From JAXGPP01 sp964436865 (lineage in GTDB: Bacteria; Planctomycetota; Planctomycetia; Pirellulales; Thermoguttaceae), in NCBI GenBank assembly GCA_964436865.1, contig CAYTFK010000080.1:1-22848 (forward strand): a stretch of DNA of 22,848 nucleotides, given 5' to 3'. The translations under genes and the position numbers were made by a program. The notes beneath the pieces were generated by a model that saw nothing but the letters and a program-made list of their open reading frames with translations, was not told the DNA's origin and did no database searches. Of the stretch, positions 6,631 to 14,986 are shown in pieces; the stretch's first letter is position 1, and each line of letters opens with the position of its first letter.

Positions 6631-8160
6631 ATGAGCGAACCTGCAGTCACTAGTGCAGCATCGGCTGACTCGGCGCCAGAAGGCATTAGGCCCGCCCCCC
6701 GCTCGCCGGCGGGCATTCTGCGGCATCTTGGGCCGGGGCTGATTACCGCCGGAGCGATCGTCGGATCGGGGGAACTCGTGGCCACGACGAAAACCGGCGC
6801 CGAGGCCGGCTTCTGGCTGTTGTGGCTGATCATCGTCGGCTGCGTGATCAAAGTCTTTGCTCAGGTGGAGCTGGGCCGCTACGCAATGTCGTCGGGCAAG
6901 GCCGCACTGGCCGCGTTGGACGACATGCCCGGGCCAAGGGCCGTAGTCAACTGGATGCTCTGGTACTGGCTCATTATGTTCACCGTGAGCTTGGGCCAGC
7001 TTGGCGGGATCATCGGCGGTGTGGGGCAGGCGATGGCGATCTGCATGCCGATCACCGGCGACTACAACCGCTCGCTGGAAGAAAAGGCTCTCGTCGCTTC
7101 GCAGAACCCACAAGCGGCGGCAGACGGAACCGCATCATCGGCGGAAGCCGATCGGCGAACGAGGGACGATCTCTACTGGGCCACGATCATCACCGTCCTC
7201 ACTGCCGCCGTGCTGGCGACCGGTCGGTACGGGCTGATCCAAAACGTCTCCATCGTGCTCGTGGCCGGATTCACGTTTGTCAGCATCGTGAATCTCTTCA
7301 TGCTGCAGAGCCAGCCCCGTTGGGCCATCTCCGCCGCCGAACTGGGCCAGGGCCTCAGTTTCCGCCTCCCGCCGCTGGTCGGCGAACTGGCCCAATCGCC
7401 GATCGTCACCGCGCTGGCCGCGTTCGGCATCATCGGGGTAGGTACGAATGAACTGATTGCCTATCCCTACTGGTGCCTGGAAAAGGGCTATGCCCGGGCC
7501 GCCGGCCCGCGCGACGGTTCTCCACAGTGGGCCGAACGCGCGCGGGGCTGGATCCGCGTCATGCTGTGGGACGCGACCATCTGCATGGTCGTTTATACTT
7601 TCGCCACACTGGTCTTCTACCTTCTCGGCGCCGCCGTGCTGCATCGCGAAGGGCTCAACCCGGGCGACTCGCAGATGATCGTCGTGTTGAGCCGGATCTA
7701 CGTACCCGTGTTCGGCGATTGGGCTGCATGGCTGTTCTTGCTTGGCGCAATCGCCGTGCTCTATTCGACGTTCTTCGCCGCCAACGCCAGCCACGCGCGT
7801 GTCGGCGCCGACGCCGCTCGCGTTTTCGGCCTCGCCAGGCACACTGAGGTTATCCGGCGCCGCTGGATCCGCGGACTGTGCGTGTTCTTTCCGACAGTGA
7901 GCTTGCTGTTCTATGTCGTTTGGCCGAGACCGGTGACCTTGATTCTGGCGAGCGGCGTGATGCAGGGCATTATGCTGCCGATGCTCGCCGGCGCCGCCCT
8001 TTACTTCCGCTATCGCCGCTGCGATCGCCGAATCTGCTCTGGACGTGTGTGGGACGTACTGCTCTGGCTGTCGGGAGCCGGCCTTCTCATAACCGGGTTG
8101 TGGAGCGTCTGGAGCGGGCTGGTGAAGCTTATTCCGCTGCTGCTGTCGAGGTTCGTATGA
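6631..8160 (+). CDS. Nramp-fold transporter with non-canonical metal site
   Basis: This 509-residue polytopic inner-membrane protein resembles the Nramp (PF01566) family of proton-coupled divalent metal transporters. LGPGLITAGAIVGSGE at about 33-48 lines up with the first helix of MntH, and GVGTNELIAYPYW near 269-281 with the sixth. Both sites that bind metal in classical members are changed: DPGN reads GSGE and the Met-Pro-His of helix 6 is absent. Transport of Mn or Fe is therefore unproven; another ion or solute is possible. A cytoplasmic or periplasmic insertion at ~143-180 is rich in Ala/Ser/Asp. The ATG at 6631 is chosen because the frame upstream (to 6511) encodes polar, non-conserved sequence; its ribosome site is weak. 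The stop overlaps the peptidase start by ATGA, indicating co-expression. Confidence 0.82.
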   Translation: MSEPAVTSAASADSAPEGIRPAPRSPAGILRHLGPGLITAGAIVGSGELVATTKTGAEAGFWLLWLIIVGCVIKVFAQVELGRYAMSSGKAALAALDDMPGPRAVVNWMLWYWLIMFTVSLGQLGGIIGGVGQAMAICMPITGDYNRSLEEKALVASQNPQAAADGTASSAEADRRTRDDLYWATIITVLTAAVLATGRYGLIQNVSIVLVAGFTFVSIVNLFMLQSQPRWAISAAELGQGLSFRLPPLVGELAQSPIVTALAAFGIIGVGTNELIAYPYWCLEKGYARAAGPRDGSPQWAERARGWIRVMLWDATICMVVYTFATLVFYLLGAAVLHREGLNPGDSQMIVVLSRIYVPVFGDWAAWLFLLGAIAVLYSTFFAANASHARVGADAARVFGLARHTEVIRRRWIRGLCVFFPTVSLLFYVVWPRPVTLILASGVMQGIMLPMLAGAALYFRYRRCDRRICSGRVWDVLLWLSGAGLLITGLWSVWSGLVKLIPLLLSRFV

Positions 8161-9017
8161 TTCGCCGGACTGCGGGGGCAACCATCTTGCTCCTGGCGGG
8201 CGCGATGGTGTTCGCCGGCAAGGCGGTCCCAAGGTCGGAGCCCGCTCCGAAGGCAAGGCCGGACTTCGGTGAGGCGTGCCGTGAGACGGCGGATTGGCTC
8301 GGCCGCCAGTTGGGAGGCTTAGCCGTACTCGCCCGAACACCTTTTGTCCTTGCGGGCGACCTGAGCCCGGATGAACTCCTCGCCCAGTACCGCGACATAT
8401 TGGCGCCCACCGCACGTGCAATGGCCGCGGAGCACTTTGTCACCTCGCCCGACGAGCCGATCACCGTGCTGATGTTCTCCGACGAGGCTTCCTATCGCTG
8501 TCACGCCCGGCAGCTATTCGATGAAGAACCGACCACACGATTCGGCTACTATCGGCCGCAGCTTCGCACGATCGTCGTCAATACGGCTGCCGGTGCGGGG
8601 CCGTTGCGGCACGAACTGACTCACGCACTGATGGCCTTTGATTTCCCCGCCGCGCCCGACTGGCTCGCTGAAGGGCTCGCTGCGCTCTATGAAGATTGCC
8701 GACGAGACAGCAGCGGTCGTTTACTGGGAGAGACGAACTGGCGGCTGCCGGTCCTTCAAGACGCCATTCGTCGCCGACATCTGCCGTCGCTTGGCCAACT
8801 CATGGCCGGAGAGACGCGTGCGGCGGACGAAAGACTATGGTACTCCCACGCGCGTTATTACTGCCTCTTTCTTCAGGATCGCGGTCGGCTCGGTCCGTTC
8901 TACCGCGAGCTTCGTGGCGGCCGCAGCGGCAGCGCCGCTCTGATGCAGTTGCATCCCGACTCTTCCCCCACGCAGATTGAAGCCGATTTCCGCGCGTGGG
9001 TGCTTCAGTTGAGGTAA
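8157..9017 (+). CDS. Secreted gluzincin-type metallopeptidase (DUF1570-like)
   Basis: The 286-residue protein has an N-terminal signal or anchor (residues ~5-21, hydrophobic after MIRR) and is probably periplasmic or surface-bound. HELTH at 152-156 supplies the zinc histidines and the catalytic glutamate, and WLAEGLA with E172 supplies the third ligand, the spacing of the peptidase MA/gluzincin clan. WYSHARYYCLFL near 228-239 matches the helix following the active site in DUF1570-type proteins. The start ATG overlaps the transporter stop by 4 bases, which decides it against longer in-frame alternatives within the transporter gene. The substrate is unknown. Placement suggests cleavage or turnover of an envelope protein connected with the transporter, but that is speculation. 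Confidence 0.85.
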   Translation: MIRRTAGATILLLAGAMVFAGKAVPRSEPAPKARPDFGEACRETADWLGRQLGGLAVLARTPFVLAGDLSPDELLAQYRDILAPTARAMAAEHFVTSPDEPITVLMFSDEASYRCHARQLFDEEPTTRFGYYRPQLRTIVVNTAAGAGPLRHELTHALMAFDFPAAPDWLAEGLAALYEDCRRDSSGRLLGETNWRLPVLQDAIRRRHLPSLGQLMAGETRAADERLWYSHARYYCLFLQDRGRLGPFYRELRGGRSGSAALMQLHPDSSPTQIEADFRAWVLQLR

Positions 9018-9022
9018 TCGAC

Positions 9023-11260
9023 GTGACAAGCGCCGACGGTCGCGAATACCGATCCTCAAGGCGTTGCCTGGGAAACCCGCTGCCGGCCCGATCTGGCCAG
9101 ACCCGTCGATCGGTTTCGAAACAGTCTCTGAAGAGCCTGAACCGATGGTGGCGACAACTCATGCAAGCAGCCTCGACGGGCCCGATTGACGATTCCCTCC
9201 GTCGAACGGCCCGGCAGACGCTGTCGCTGCTCGCGTTCTTGCGAAACTGCGAGGAGAAGGACGCCATTGCCCGCGAGACACTCGCTCGCCTGGCACGCGG
9301 CCCAGACTCGGCCCGCTCTGTGACTGCCCTTTGCGCAGAGCTTGACTCGCGATTTGGCGGGGAGTTATTCCGCCTGGCGCTGCCGAGGCGAGACGCAGAC
9401 AGCCAATCGGCGTTGCCCGGCGACTCTCTTCCGTCTGTTCCTTCAGACATCCTCATCGAGATGACTCAAGCGGGCGACGATGCGCTTGACTCACCCGGGC
9501 GGTGGTACGAACGGATGTTGGAATGGGACGGCGGTCGGCATGCTCGCAAGTCGGGCGTCGTCTACACACCAGACTATGTCGCTGAATACCTGGTGCAGCA
9601 AGCGATCGGACGGTTTTTCGAGCAATGGTCGCCGGGGCGAGGCCTGCGGATTATCGATCCCGCGTGCGGTGGTGGCGCGCTGGTGGTGGCCGCATTCCGA
9701 TTTCTGCGATCTCATGGTTGGGCCTCGACCGGCGGAGCGGCAACGACGATCTGCGGCACGGACATTGACTGCGACGCCGTGCTCGCCGCCCGGCGATCGC
9801 TATGGCTGGAACACATTGCCGCGGGCGTGCCGCCGACGCGGGCGCTCGGTGACGAGTTGGCGCAGCGCATCCGCTGCGAAGACATCCTCTGTAATGAACA
9901 GTCCCGGCGGCTTGACGGAACATTCGATGCGGTGGTCGGAAATCCGCCTTATCGCCGCGAACTCGCGTCGAAATCGATCTTCGACCAGCTTGCCTCCAGC
10001 CGGTTGGGCCGCCGCTATCGCACAGCTCGAATGGACTTGGCCTACTACTTCATCCATCGCGGCCTGGAACTGCTTGCGCCCGGCGGCCGCCTTTCGTTCA
10101 TCACCGGTTCCTACTGGACGGCCGGTCGCGGGTCCCGGAAGCTCGTCGCCGCACTCCGCGATGGTTTCCGGATCGAGGAGATCTTCCTCCTCGATCGCCT
10201 GCCAGTATTTCCCAAGGTTGCCGGTCGCCACATGATTCTCACTGTCGCTCGACAGGCAGGCGAACCGACGACGATCAAGCGTGTGCCCCCGGCAGGCGCC
10301 GCTGATCCTCGGGCCGTTGTCGAAGGCCGGGTTGCGATGCCAACCTACGTGAAGCAGCCCCATCAGTTGTTCCGCGACGGATTTCTCGACATCGAGCCGC
10401 CGTGCGACGGCTTGCTGGCGAAGATCGAGCGCGGTACGCCGTTGGGTATGCTGGGGGTGATCCGGCAGGGGATTGTGGAGAACCCGGCCCACATCACCCC
10501 GCACATGAATGCGCGACATGGCGATCGCTGGCAGCCAGGCGAGGGCGTTTTCGCCCTCTCGTCGGATGAGCTTGAGTCACTGGCCCTTTCCGAAAGGGAG
10601 CAACGGCTCATCCGCCCCTACCATGACCTGCGCGATATCGGCCGCTACTTCGTGGCTCCCGCGCCTTCGCGGCGACTCATCTATTCGACCGCCGAGACAT
10701 GGCCTGATCTGGACGCCTGCCCGAGACTTCGCGACCATCTGCAGCGATTCCGGCCAATTCTGGACAATCGGCGCGAGACGCGCCTGGGCCGGCGTCCGTG
10801 GTGGCAACTCCATTGGCCCAGGGAGGAAGGCCTTTGGCTGTCGTCCAAGCTGATCGCGCTGCAGATGGCGGTCCGGCCGTCATTCGCCCCCGCACTCGTC
10901 CCCGCCTACGTCACCTTCAGCGCTAACGTCTTTGTTCCACACCCAAACGTCAGCGAGCACCTGAACTACTTTGCCGCCGTGCTCAACAGCCGCCTATTAT
11001 GGAAGTGGTTTCGGCATCGCGCCAAGCATCGCGGCGTCGGCCTGGAGATCAACGGCCACGTCCTGGCCCGCGCGCCCGTGCCCCCAATCGATTTCGCCCA
11101 TCCGGCGGATCGGGCACGCCACGACGAGTTGGTGGCTCTCGTCGACTGCATGCTTGCCGCGCGTCCCGCTCCGGAAGACCTCGACCGCCGCATCGACGCC
11201 ATCGTTGCTGAACTTTACCGGTTGGCCGACGACGAGATCGCTCTCATCATCGGCGCCTGA
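9023..11260 (+). CDS. Eco57I-type N6-adenine DNA methyltransferase, no nuclease domain seen
   Basis: The 745-residue enzyme is predicted to methylate adenine N6 at a specific site using S-adenosylmethionine. Residues ~60-125 form a helical region (LSLLAFLRNCEEKD, LDSRFGGELF) like the linker preceding the methylase in type IIG enzymes. SGVVYTP at 177-183 is motif X, DPACGGG at 212-218 is motif I and NPPY at 307-310 is the catalytic motif IV. Residues ~390-745 look like a TaqI-like specificity domain, including LNYFAAVLNSRLL near the end. GTG at 9023 is chosen because GAGGT at 9011-9015 lies 7 bases upstream; GTG at 8996 would overlap the peptidase. Type IIG enzymes carry a nuclease of roughly 200 residues ahead of the linker, but here only about 50 residues precede it. 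It may be an orphan methylase or a truncated restriction enzyme. Confidence 0.88.
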   Translation: MTSADGREYRSSRRCLGNPLPARSGQTRRSVSKQSLKSLNRWWRQLMQAASTGPIDDSLRRTARQTLSLLAFLRNCEEKDAIARETLARLARGPDSARSVTALCAELDSRFGGELFRLALPRRDADSQSALPGDSLPSVPSDILIEMTQAGDDALDSPGRWYERMLEWDGGRHARKSGVVYTPDYVAEYLVQQAIGRFFEQWSPGRGLRIIDPACGGGALVVAAFRFLRSHGWASTGGAATTICGTDIDCDAVLAARRSLWLEHIAAGVPPTRALGDELAQRIRCEDILCNEQSRRLDGTFDAVVGNPPYRRELASKSIFDQLASSRLGRRYRTARMDLAYYFIHRGLELLAPGGRLSFITGSYWTAGRGSRKLVAALRDGFRIEEIFLLDRLPVFPKVAGRHMILTVARQAGEPTTIKRVPPAGAADPRAVVEGRVAMPTYVKQPHQLFRDGFLDIEPPCDGLLAKIERGTPLGMLGVIRQGIVENPAHITPHMNARHGDRWQPGEGVFALSSDELESLALSEREQRLIRPYHDLRDIGRYFVAPAPSRRLIYSTAETWPDLDACPRLRDHLQRFRPILDNRRETRLGRRPWWQLHWPREEGLWLSSKLIALQMAVRPSFAPALVPAYVTFSANVFVPHPNVSEHLNYFAAVLNSRLLWKWFRHRAKHRGVGLEINGHVLARAPVPPIDFAHPADRARHDELVALVDCMLAARPAPEDLDRRIDAIVAELYRLADDEIALIIGA

Positions 11261-11487
11261 ATTCTTTCCCGCTTGATCATCATCTGGATCTCAGAAAGAG
11301 TCTATGTCTTCTGACTCGTGGCCTATCGACCACCGCCCCCGATCAGCGAAAGACGCTCTGGCTCCCATCCGGCTGCGACATGCTTGCAGCCGAGCCATCG
11401 GCCGATCACAATCGGCTTCGTGAGACGGACCGGGCACGAGCGGCGGTCCGCGATTTTATCGAGCCTCGACCGAGGAGGAGTCCAGCG

Positions 11488-12846
11488 ATGAGCGAGCCCC
11501 AGGTTTCCCGACGCGATTTCGTTGCCCAGACGGCCGCGGCCGGCGCGGCAGGGTTGGCAGTGCCCTATGTCGTTTCGGCGCGGGCCTTGGGGCAGCCGGG
11601 CACGCCACCTCCCAGCGAACGGATCCAGGTCGGATTGATCGGCTGCGGCGGCATGGGCCGCGGCAACCTGCAGAATTGCGCCGCCCACCCTGACGTGGTA
11701 GTTACCGGAGCGTGCGACGTCTGGAAGGCTCGGCGCGACGCGGTGGCGGCCCAATTCAAGCAGAGCTGCAAACCGTACGCCGACTTTCGCGATCTGCTCG
11801 GAGCGGCCGATGTCGACGCGGTCATCATTGCGCCGCCGCCGCACTGGCACGCCCTGATCGCCATCGAGGCCTGTAAGGCTGGCAAGGACATCTACCTGCA
11901 AAAGCCCATGACGCTGCACTTGGGCGAAAGCCTCGCCGTGCGTAATGCGGTCAGGAAACACCAGATTGTCAGCCAGATCGGCACGCAAATCCACGCCGGC
12001 GAAAACTACCGCCGCGTCGTCGAATTCATCCGTTCCGGGAAGCTGGGCGAGATCAGTGTGGCCCGGACCTTCAACGTGATGAACCAGGGACCCGAAGGGG
12101 TCGGCCATGATCCCAACACCACGCCGCCGGAAGGGATGGACTGGGAACTGTGGTGCGGCCCGGCGCCCCTGCGGCCCTACAACGGCATTCTCGCCGCCAA
12201 CAGCTACAACCACTGCTCGTGGATGGACTACAGCGGCGGTTGGACGCCCGGCATGGCGCCGCACATCATTGACCTGCCGATCTGGGCTCTGGAACTGGGC
12301 TATCCGACTGTCACAAGCTGCTCCGGCGGCCGGTACGTCGTTCGTGACGACGGCGATGCGTATGACACCCAGGAGATCCTCTGGCAATATCCCGGCCACA
12401 CCCTCACCTGGATGTCGACGATCGCCAACAGTTATGCCTGGGACTTCGGCAGCGGCACGCCGGCACGCCGCCTGGGCATCTACTTCCATGGTGTGAACGG
12501 CACACTGTATAGCGACTACAGCTCGTTCAAGATTGTCGCTGAAGGAGACCGGCTCACCGACACAAGCCCGCCCGAGAAATCGATCCCACCCTCGCCGGGT
12601 CACGAACGCGAGTGGCTCGACGCGATCAAGACACGGCAGCAGCCCAGTTGCAGCGTGTTCTATCACACCCGGATCGACATCCCGATCATCCTCGGCAACC
12701 TGTCGTACCGCCTTGGCCGCTCGATTCGCTTCGACCCGCAGACCGAGAGCATCGTGGGCGACGAGGAGGCGGCCCGGTTGGCAGTCCCCGAGTACCGATC
12801 GCCGTGGAAGTTCCCGGCGGAATACCTTCAGCCGGAACAAGCCTGA
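11488..12846 (+). CDS. Tat-exported Gfo/Idh/MocA family oxidoreductase
   Basis: The 452-residue protein is an NAD(P)-binding sugar or inositol dehydrogenase-like enzyme. Residues 7-35 are a twin-arginine leader (SRRDFVAQ, then an Ala/Gly stretch), so it should be exported folded with cofactor. The Rossmann fold begins at VGLIGCGGMGRG (~48-59), ACDVW follows near 75-79, and the usual EKP catalytic motif reads QKP at 138-140. The rest matches the family's beta-sheet substrate domain, including TPGMAPHIIDLP. The ATG at 11488 is preceded by GAGGAGGAG at 11472-11480. Exported members are strongly expanded in planctomycetes, where a role in sugar or glycan degradation is usually assumed; the substrate here is unknown. 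It converges with the acetyltransferase, leaving 19 bases between the stops. Confidence 0.93.
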   Translation: MSEPQVSRRDFVAQTAAAGAAGLAVPYVVSARALGQPGTPPPSERIQVGLIGCGGMGRGNLQNCAAHPDVVVTGACDVWKARRDAVAAQFKQSCKPYADFRDLLGAADVDAVIIAPPPHWHALIAIEACKAGKDIYLQKPMTLHLGESLAVRNAVRKHQIVSQIGTQIHAGENYRRVVEFIRSGKLGEISVARTFNVMNQGPEGVGHDPNTTPPEGMDWELWCGPAPLRPYNGILAANSYNHCSWMDYSGGWTPGMAPHIIDLPIWALELGYPTVTSCSGGRYVVRDDGDAYDTQEILWQYPGHTLTWMSTIANSYAWDFGSGTPARRLGIYFHGVNGTLYSDYSSFKIVAEGDRLTDTSPPEKSIPPSPGHEREWLDAIKTRQQPSCSVFYHTRIDIPIILGNLSYRLGRSIRFDPQTESIVGDEEAARLAVPEYRSPWKFPAEYLQPEQA

Positions 12847-12865
12847 AGGACGGATTGGCGACCTG

Positions 12866-13393
12866 TTATCGGGTGGGTTCGACGCCGCGGCCGATCGCGT
12901 ATTGCCGGAGGACGCGTTCGTGCTCGTCGACAACATCCCTCTCGTACTGCATACCGATCTTCTCGGCCACGCGGCATGAAGCGATGTTGCGCGGATCAAT
13001 TCTCGAGATGAGCCTTGCAAGCCCTAGTTGCCCCACGGCCACGTCACGGACCGCCGCGGCAGCCTCTGTTGCCAGGCCTCGCCCCCAGTGGGAACGGGCA
13101 AGCCGATAGCCCAACTCGATATGCCGCCGGCTATCAAGATCCTCGTGAACGCTCAGGCCGCAGAAACCGATCAATCTGAGCTCGCATTTGAGGACCACCG
13201 CCCATGGGCCGAATCCCCATTGCTGGTAGTAGTTGTCCAGGCAGCCCAGCACCCATCGCTCGGTCCATTTCCGGCTCTTCGGCCCCGGACCGAAGGGATG
13301 CCCTTCTGGGTCAGCGAATATCGCTGCCATCGCATCGACGTCGCCGATGTGGAAGGTGCGGAGCAGCAGGCGAGGAGTTTCGGTGAGCAGCAT
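12866..13393 (-). CDS. GNAT family N-acetyltransferase, RimJ/RimL type
   Basis: The 175-residue protein probably moves acetyl from acetyl-CoA to an amine. It opens with TPRLLLRTF, typical of the Acetyltransf_3 group, and contains ELGYRLARSHWGRGLATEAAAAV, whose GRGLAT stretch is the acetyl-CoA pyrophosphate loop (part of motif A). RIDPRNIASCRVAEKIGM is motif B. The ATG at 13391-13393 is chosen because the extension up to 13498 is Arg/Gly-rich and not family-like; no clear Shine-Dalgarno is visible at either start. Substrate could be a protein N-terminus, a metabolite or an antibiotic; the sequence does not say. It is transcribed divergently from the isomerase gene, with a 200-base gap. Confidence 0.85.
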   Translation of the reverse strand: MLLTETPRLLLRTFHIGDVDAMAAIFADPEGHPFGPGPKSRKWTERWVLGCLDNYYQQWGFGPWAVVLKCELRLIGFCGLSVHEDLDSRRHIELGYRLARSHWGRGLATEAAAAVRDVAVGQLGLARLISRIDPRNIASCRVAEKIGMQYERDVVDEHERVLRQYAIGRGVEPTR

Positions 13394-13594
13394 CGACGGC
13401 GATTGTATTGCCCCGCACCCGCCCCTGCCAACGACCGGCCGCGTGCCCTTCCGGCGGCCTTCCTCGCCGCTTGTTCGCTGGCCGGGAACTGATACCATAG
13501 CCGATGGTTGCAGGCTGCCCAGGGGTCCCTCAGGAATAATGGAGGAGACCCGCCTGCCGGGTCAGTGTTCATTCTGTTATTGCCCGAGGGTGTC

Positions 13595-14419
13595 ATGAAA
13601 TTCGCCATATGCAACGAGACCTTTCAGGACTGGCCATTCGACCGGGCGTTCGCCTTTGCCGCCGAATGTGGCTACACGGGCCTCGAAATCGCGCCGTTCA
13701 CCATCTCCAACTCGGTATATGACATCACGTCTAGCCAGCGGCAATCAGTACGCGATCTGGCCAAGGCGGCCGGACTGGAAATCATCGGGCTGCACTGGCT
13801 GCTGGCAAAGACCAGCGGTTTGCATCTGACGAGCCCCGACGAAGCGGTTCGCAAGCGAACCGCCGACTATCTCAAGGAGTTGGCCCGGTTCTGTGGTGAG
13901 CTGGGGGGCAGGCTGATGGTGTTCGGCTCTCCCCAGCAACGCAGCCTGCCGCAGGGCATGCCCCGCGACGAGGGTATGCGCCACGCAGCGGAGGTGCTGC
14001 GCATGACGCTCGCTACGCTGGAAGAAGCCGATGTCACCATCGCCCTGGAACCGCTCACTTCAGCCGAGACCAATTTTCTGAGCACGGCCGATGAAGCGGT
14101 GGCCCTTGCAGATATGGTCGACTCGCCACGCGTCCAGCTTCACCTCGACTGCAAGGCAATGTCGAGTGAATCGGTGCCGATCCCCGAACTGATCCATCGC
14201 CACCACGACCGGATGGTCCACTTCCACGCCAACGACCCCAACCGGCGGGGACCAGGGTTCGGTGAACTCGACTTCAGACCGATATTCAGGGCTCTGAAAG
14301 AAGTGAACTATCAGGGCTGGGTCTCGGTGGAGGTCTTCGACTATGCGCCCGGGATCGAACGGCTGGCCCGTGAGAGCATCGAATACATGCAGCGATGCCT
14401 TGAGGAACTGGACAAGTAA
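13595..14419 (+). CDS. TIM-barrel sugar isomerase/epimerase (AP-endonuclease-2 fold)
   Basis: The 274-residue protein belongs to the xylose-isomerase-like TIM-barrel family (PF01261) and should interconvert keto/aldo sugars or epimers in the cytoplasm. Probable metal ligands are E152 in ALEPL, D185 in HLDCKAM, H211 in HFHAND and E246 in VSVEVFDY, in the order expected for D-tagatose-3-epimerase-like enzymes. The ATG at 13595 begins directly with the first barrel strand (MKFAICNETF), and GAGGG lies 4 bases upstream. The frame is open back to 13508, but that portion lacks barrel sequence. Nearby Gfo/Idh/MocA oxidoreductase and epimerase genes often act together in planctomycete sugar catabolism, although here a gene on the opposite strand separates them. 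Confidence 0.9.
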   Translation: MKFAICNETFQDWPFDRAFAFAAECGYTGLEIAPFTISNSVYDITSSQRQSVRDLAKAAGLEIIGLHWLLAKTSGLHLTSPDEAVRKRTADYLKELARFCGELGGRLMVFGSPQQRSLPQGMPRDEGMRHAAEVLRMTLATLEEADVTIALEPLTSAETNFLSTADEAVALADMVDSPRVQLHLDCKAMSSESVPIPELIHRHHDRMVHFHANDPNRRGPGFGELDFRPIFRALKEVNYQGWVSVEVFDYAPGIERLARESIEYMQRCLEELDK

Positions 14420-14517
14420 CTCAGCGAAATACCGTCTGCCGTTTTGGCAGGACGAGGTCCGGCCAGCTACCGCTCGCTGCCATGAAGAGACCGGCTGCCC
14501 AGACTGTCTCTAGGGCA

Positions 14518-14555
14518 TCAGGAAATTTCTTAACCGTTTTTCGTTAATTTCCTGA
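14518..14555. repeat. AT-rich inverted repeat, 10-bp perfect arms
   Basis: TCAGGAAATT at 14518-14527 is the exact reverse complement of 14546-14555, with an inner TTAAC/GTTAA pair that allows an alternative bulged 13-bp stem. It contrasts in composition with the GC-rich surroundings. It could end the isomerase transcript, although no T-run follows the stem, or be a protein-binding site. Confidence 0.5.
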
Positions 14556-14758
14556 AGTTCCACGGAACAGGTGCCTACAATTCACTGTCTATCCGCGGAC
14601 GGCAGTCCGATTGGGCGGGTAGCAGGACTCTCGCTGGGTAACGGAATCCCGCCTCTTTCGTCGGCATTCATGGATCCCGCGTAAGCGGGAGAAATGTAAC
14701 CGTTGGAAAGAGTTTCACCACCGGGCGGCGGCACAGGGTCGCGATGAAGCTCGGTGCG

Positions 14759-14802
14759 GCAACAATCTAGAAGCCGAAAACCCTTTCGGACTGGGTTGTT
14801 GC
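14759..14802. promoter_or_regulatory. Nested dyad, candidate enhancer (UAS) for the sigma-54 promoter
   Basis: CCGAAA-ACCC-TTTCGG at 14774-14789 is a perfect 6-bp dyad nested inside GCAACAA (14759-14765) and TTGTTGC (14796-14802). Its centre is about 97 bases upstream of the predicted start site, within the usual range for binding of sigma-54 activators. Function is inferred from position and symmetry. Confidence 0.4.
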
Positions 14803-14852
14803 AGCGGAGAATCCGCGTCCGGATGTGTCTTTTTGTTCACATGACGCAAGTT

Positions 14853-14868
14853 GGGCACGGTAGTTGCG
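14853..14868 (+). promoter_or_regulatory. Sigma-54 (RpoN) promoter
   Basis: GGGCACG-GTAG-TTGCG matches the TGGCACG-N4-TTGCW consensus closely: the -24 GG (14854-14855) and -12 GC (14866-14867) are separated by exactly 10 bases. Transcription would begin near 14879, about 108 bases before the ECF sigma gene. A sigma-54 activator gene lies 2 kb away. This supports sigma-54 control of the ECF operon. Confidence 0.7.
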
Positions 14869-14986
14869 AATAACGTTTGGCAGATGCGGCGAAGAAACTG
14901 GTTCGAAATGATTTTTCGGTCAGGTTCCAGCCCGGGTCTTCAGTTCCAAGGCTCGACATAGTAACCTTTTAGGGAGGTTTGCCGCC

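Larger units (their letters stand above)
14420..14986. other. Long structured intergenic region before the ECF sigma gene
   Basis: No coding sequence is supported in these 567 bases. A hairpin at 14433-14454 (CTGCC/GGCAG core, no T-run) follows the isomerase stop. Next come an AT-rich inverted repeat at 14518-14555, GTTCC-AC-GGAAC at 14557-14568, and a small GTAA-capped hairpin at 14675-14690 (TCCCGC/GCGGGA). A nested dyad lies at 14759-14802, GCGGA-GAA-TCCGC follows near 14804, and a sigma-54 promoter sits at 14853-14868. The untranslated leader after that promoter would be about 108 bases. Confidence 0.6.

Noticed and set aside
5799..6851. 350-residue open frame on the - strand
   Set aside because: It spans the lipoprotein gene, its promoter region and the transporter start, without recognisable motifs.
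7135..8421. 428-residue open frame on the - strand
   Set aside because: It is antisense to the transporter and peptidase genes, and it is highly charged and low in complexity.
11323..13020. 565-residue open frame on the - strand
   Set aside because: It lies opposite the clear Gfo/Idh/MocA gene; GC-rich third positions create long antisense frames.
14420..14986. Possible small RNA or riboswitch in the long intergenic region
   Set aside because: Several hairpins exist, but no arrangement matching a known RNA family was recognisable by eye.
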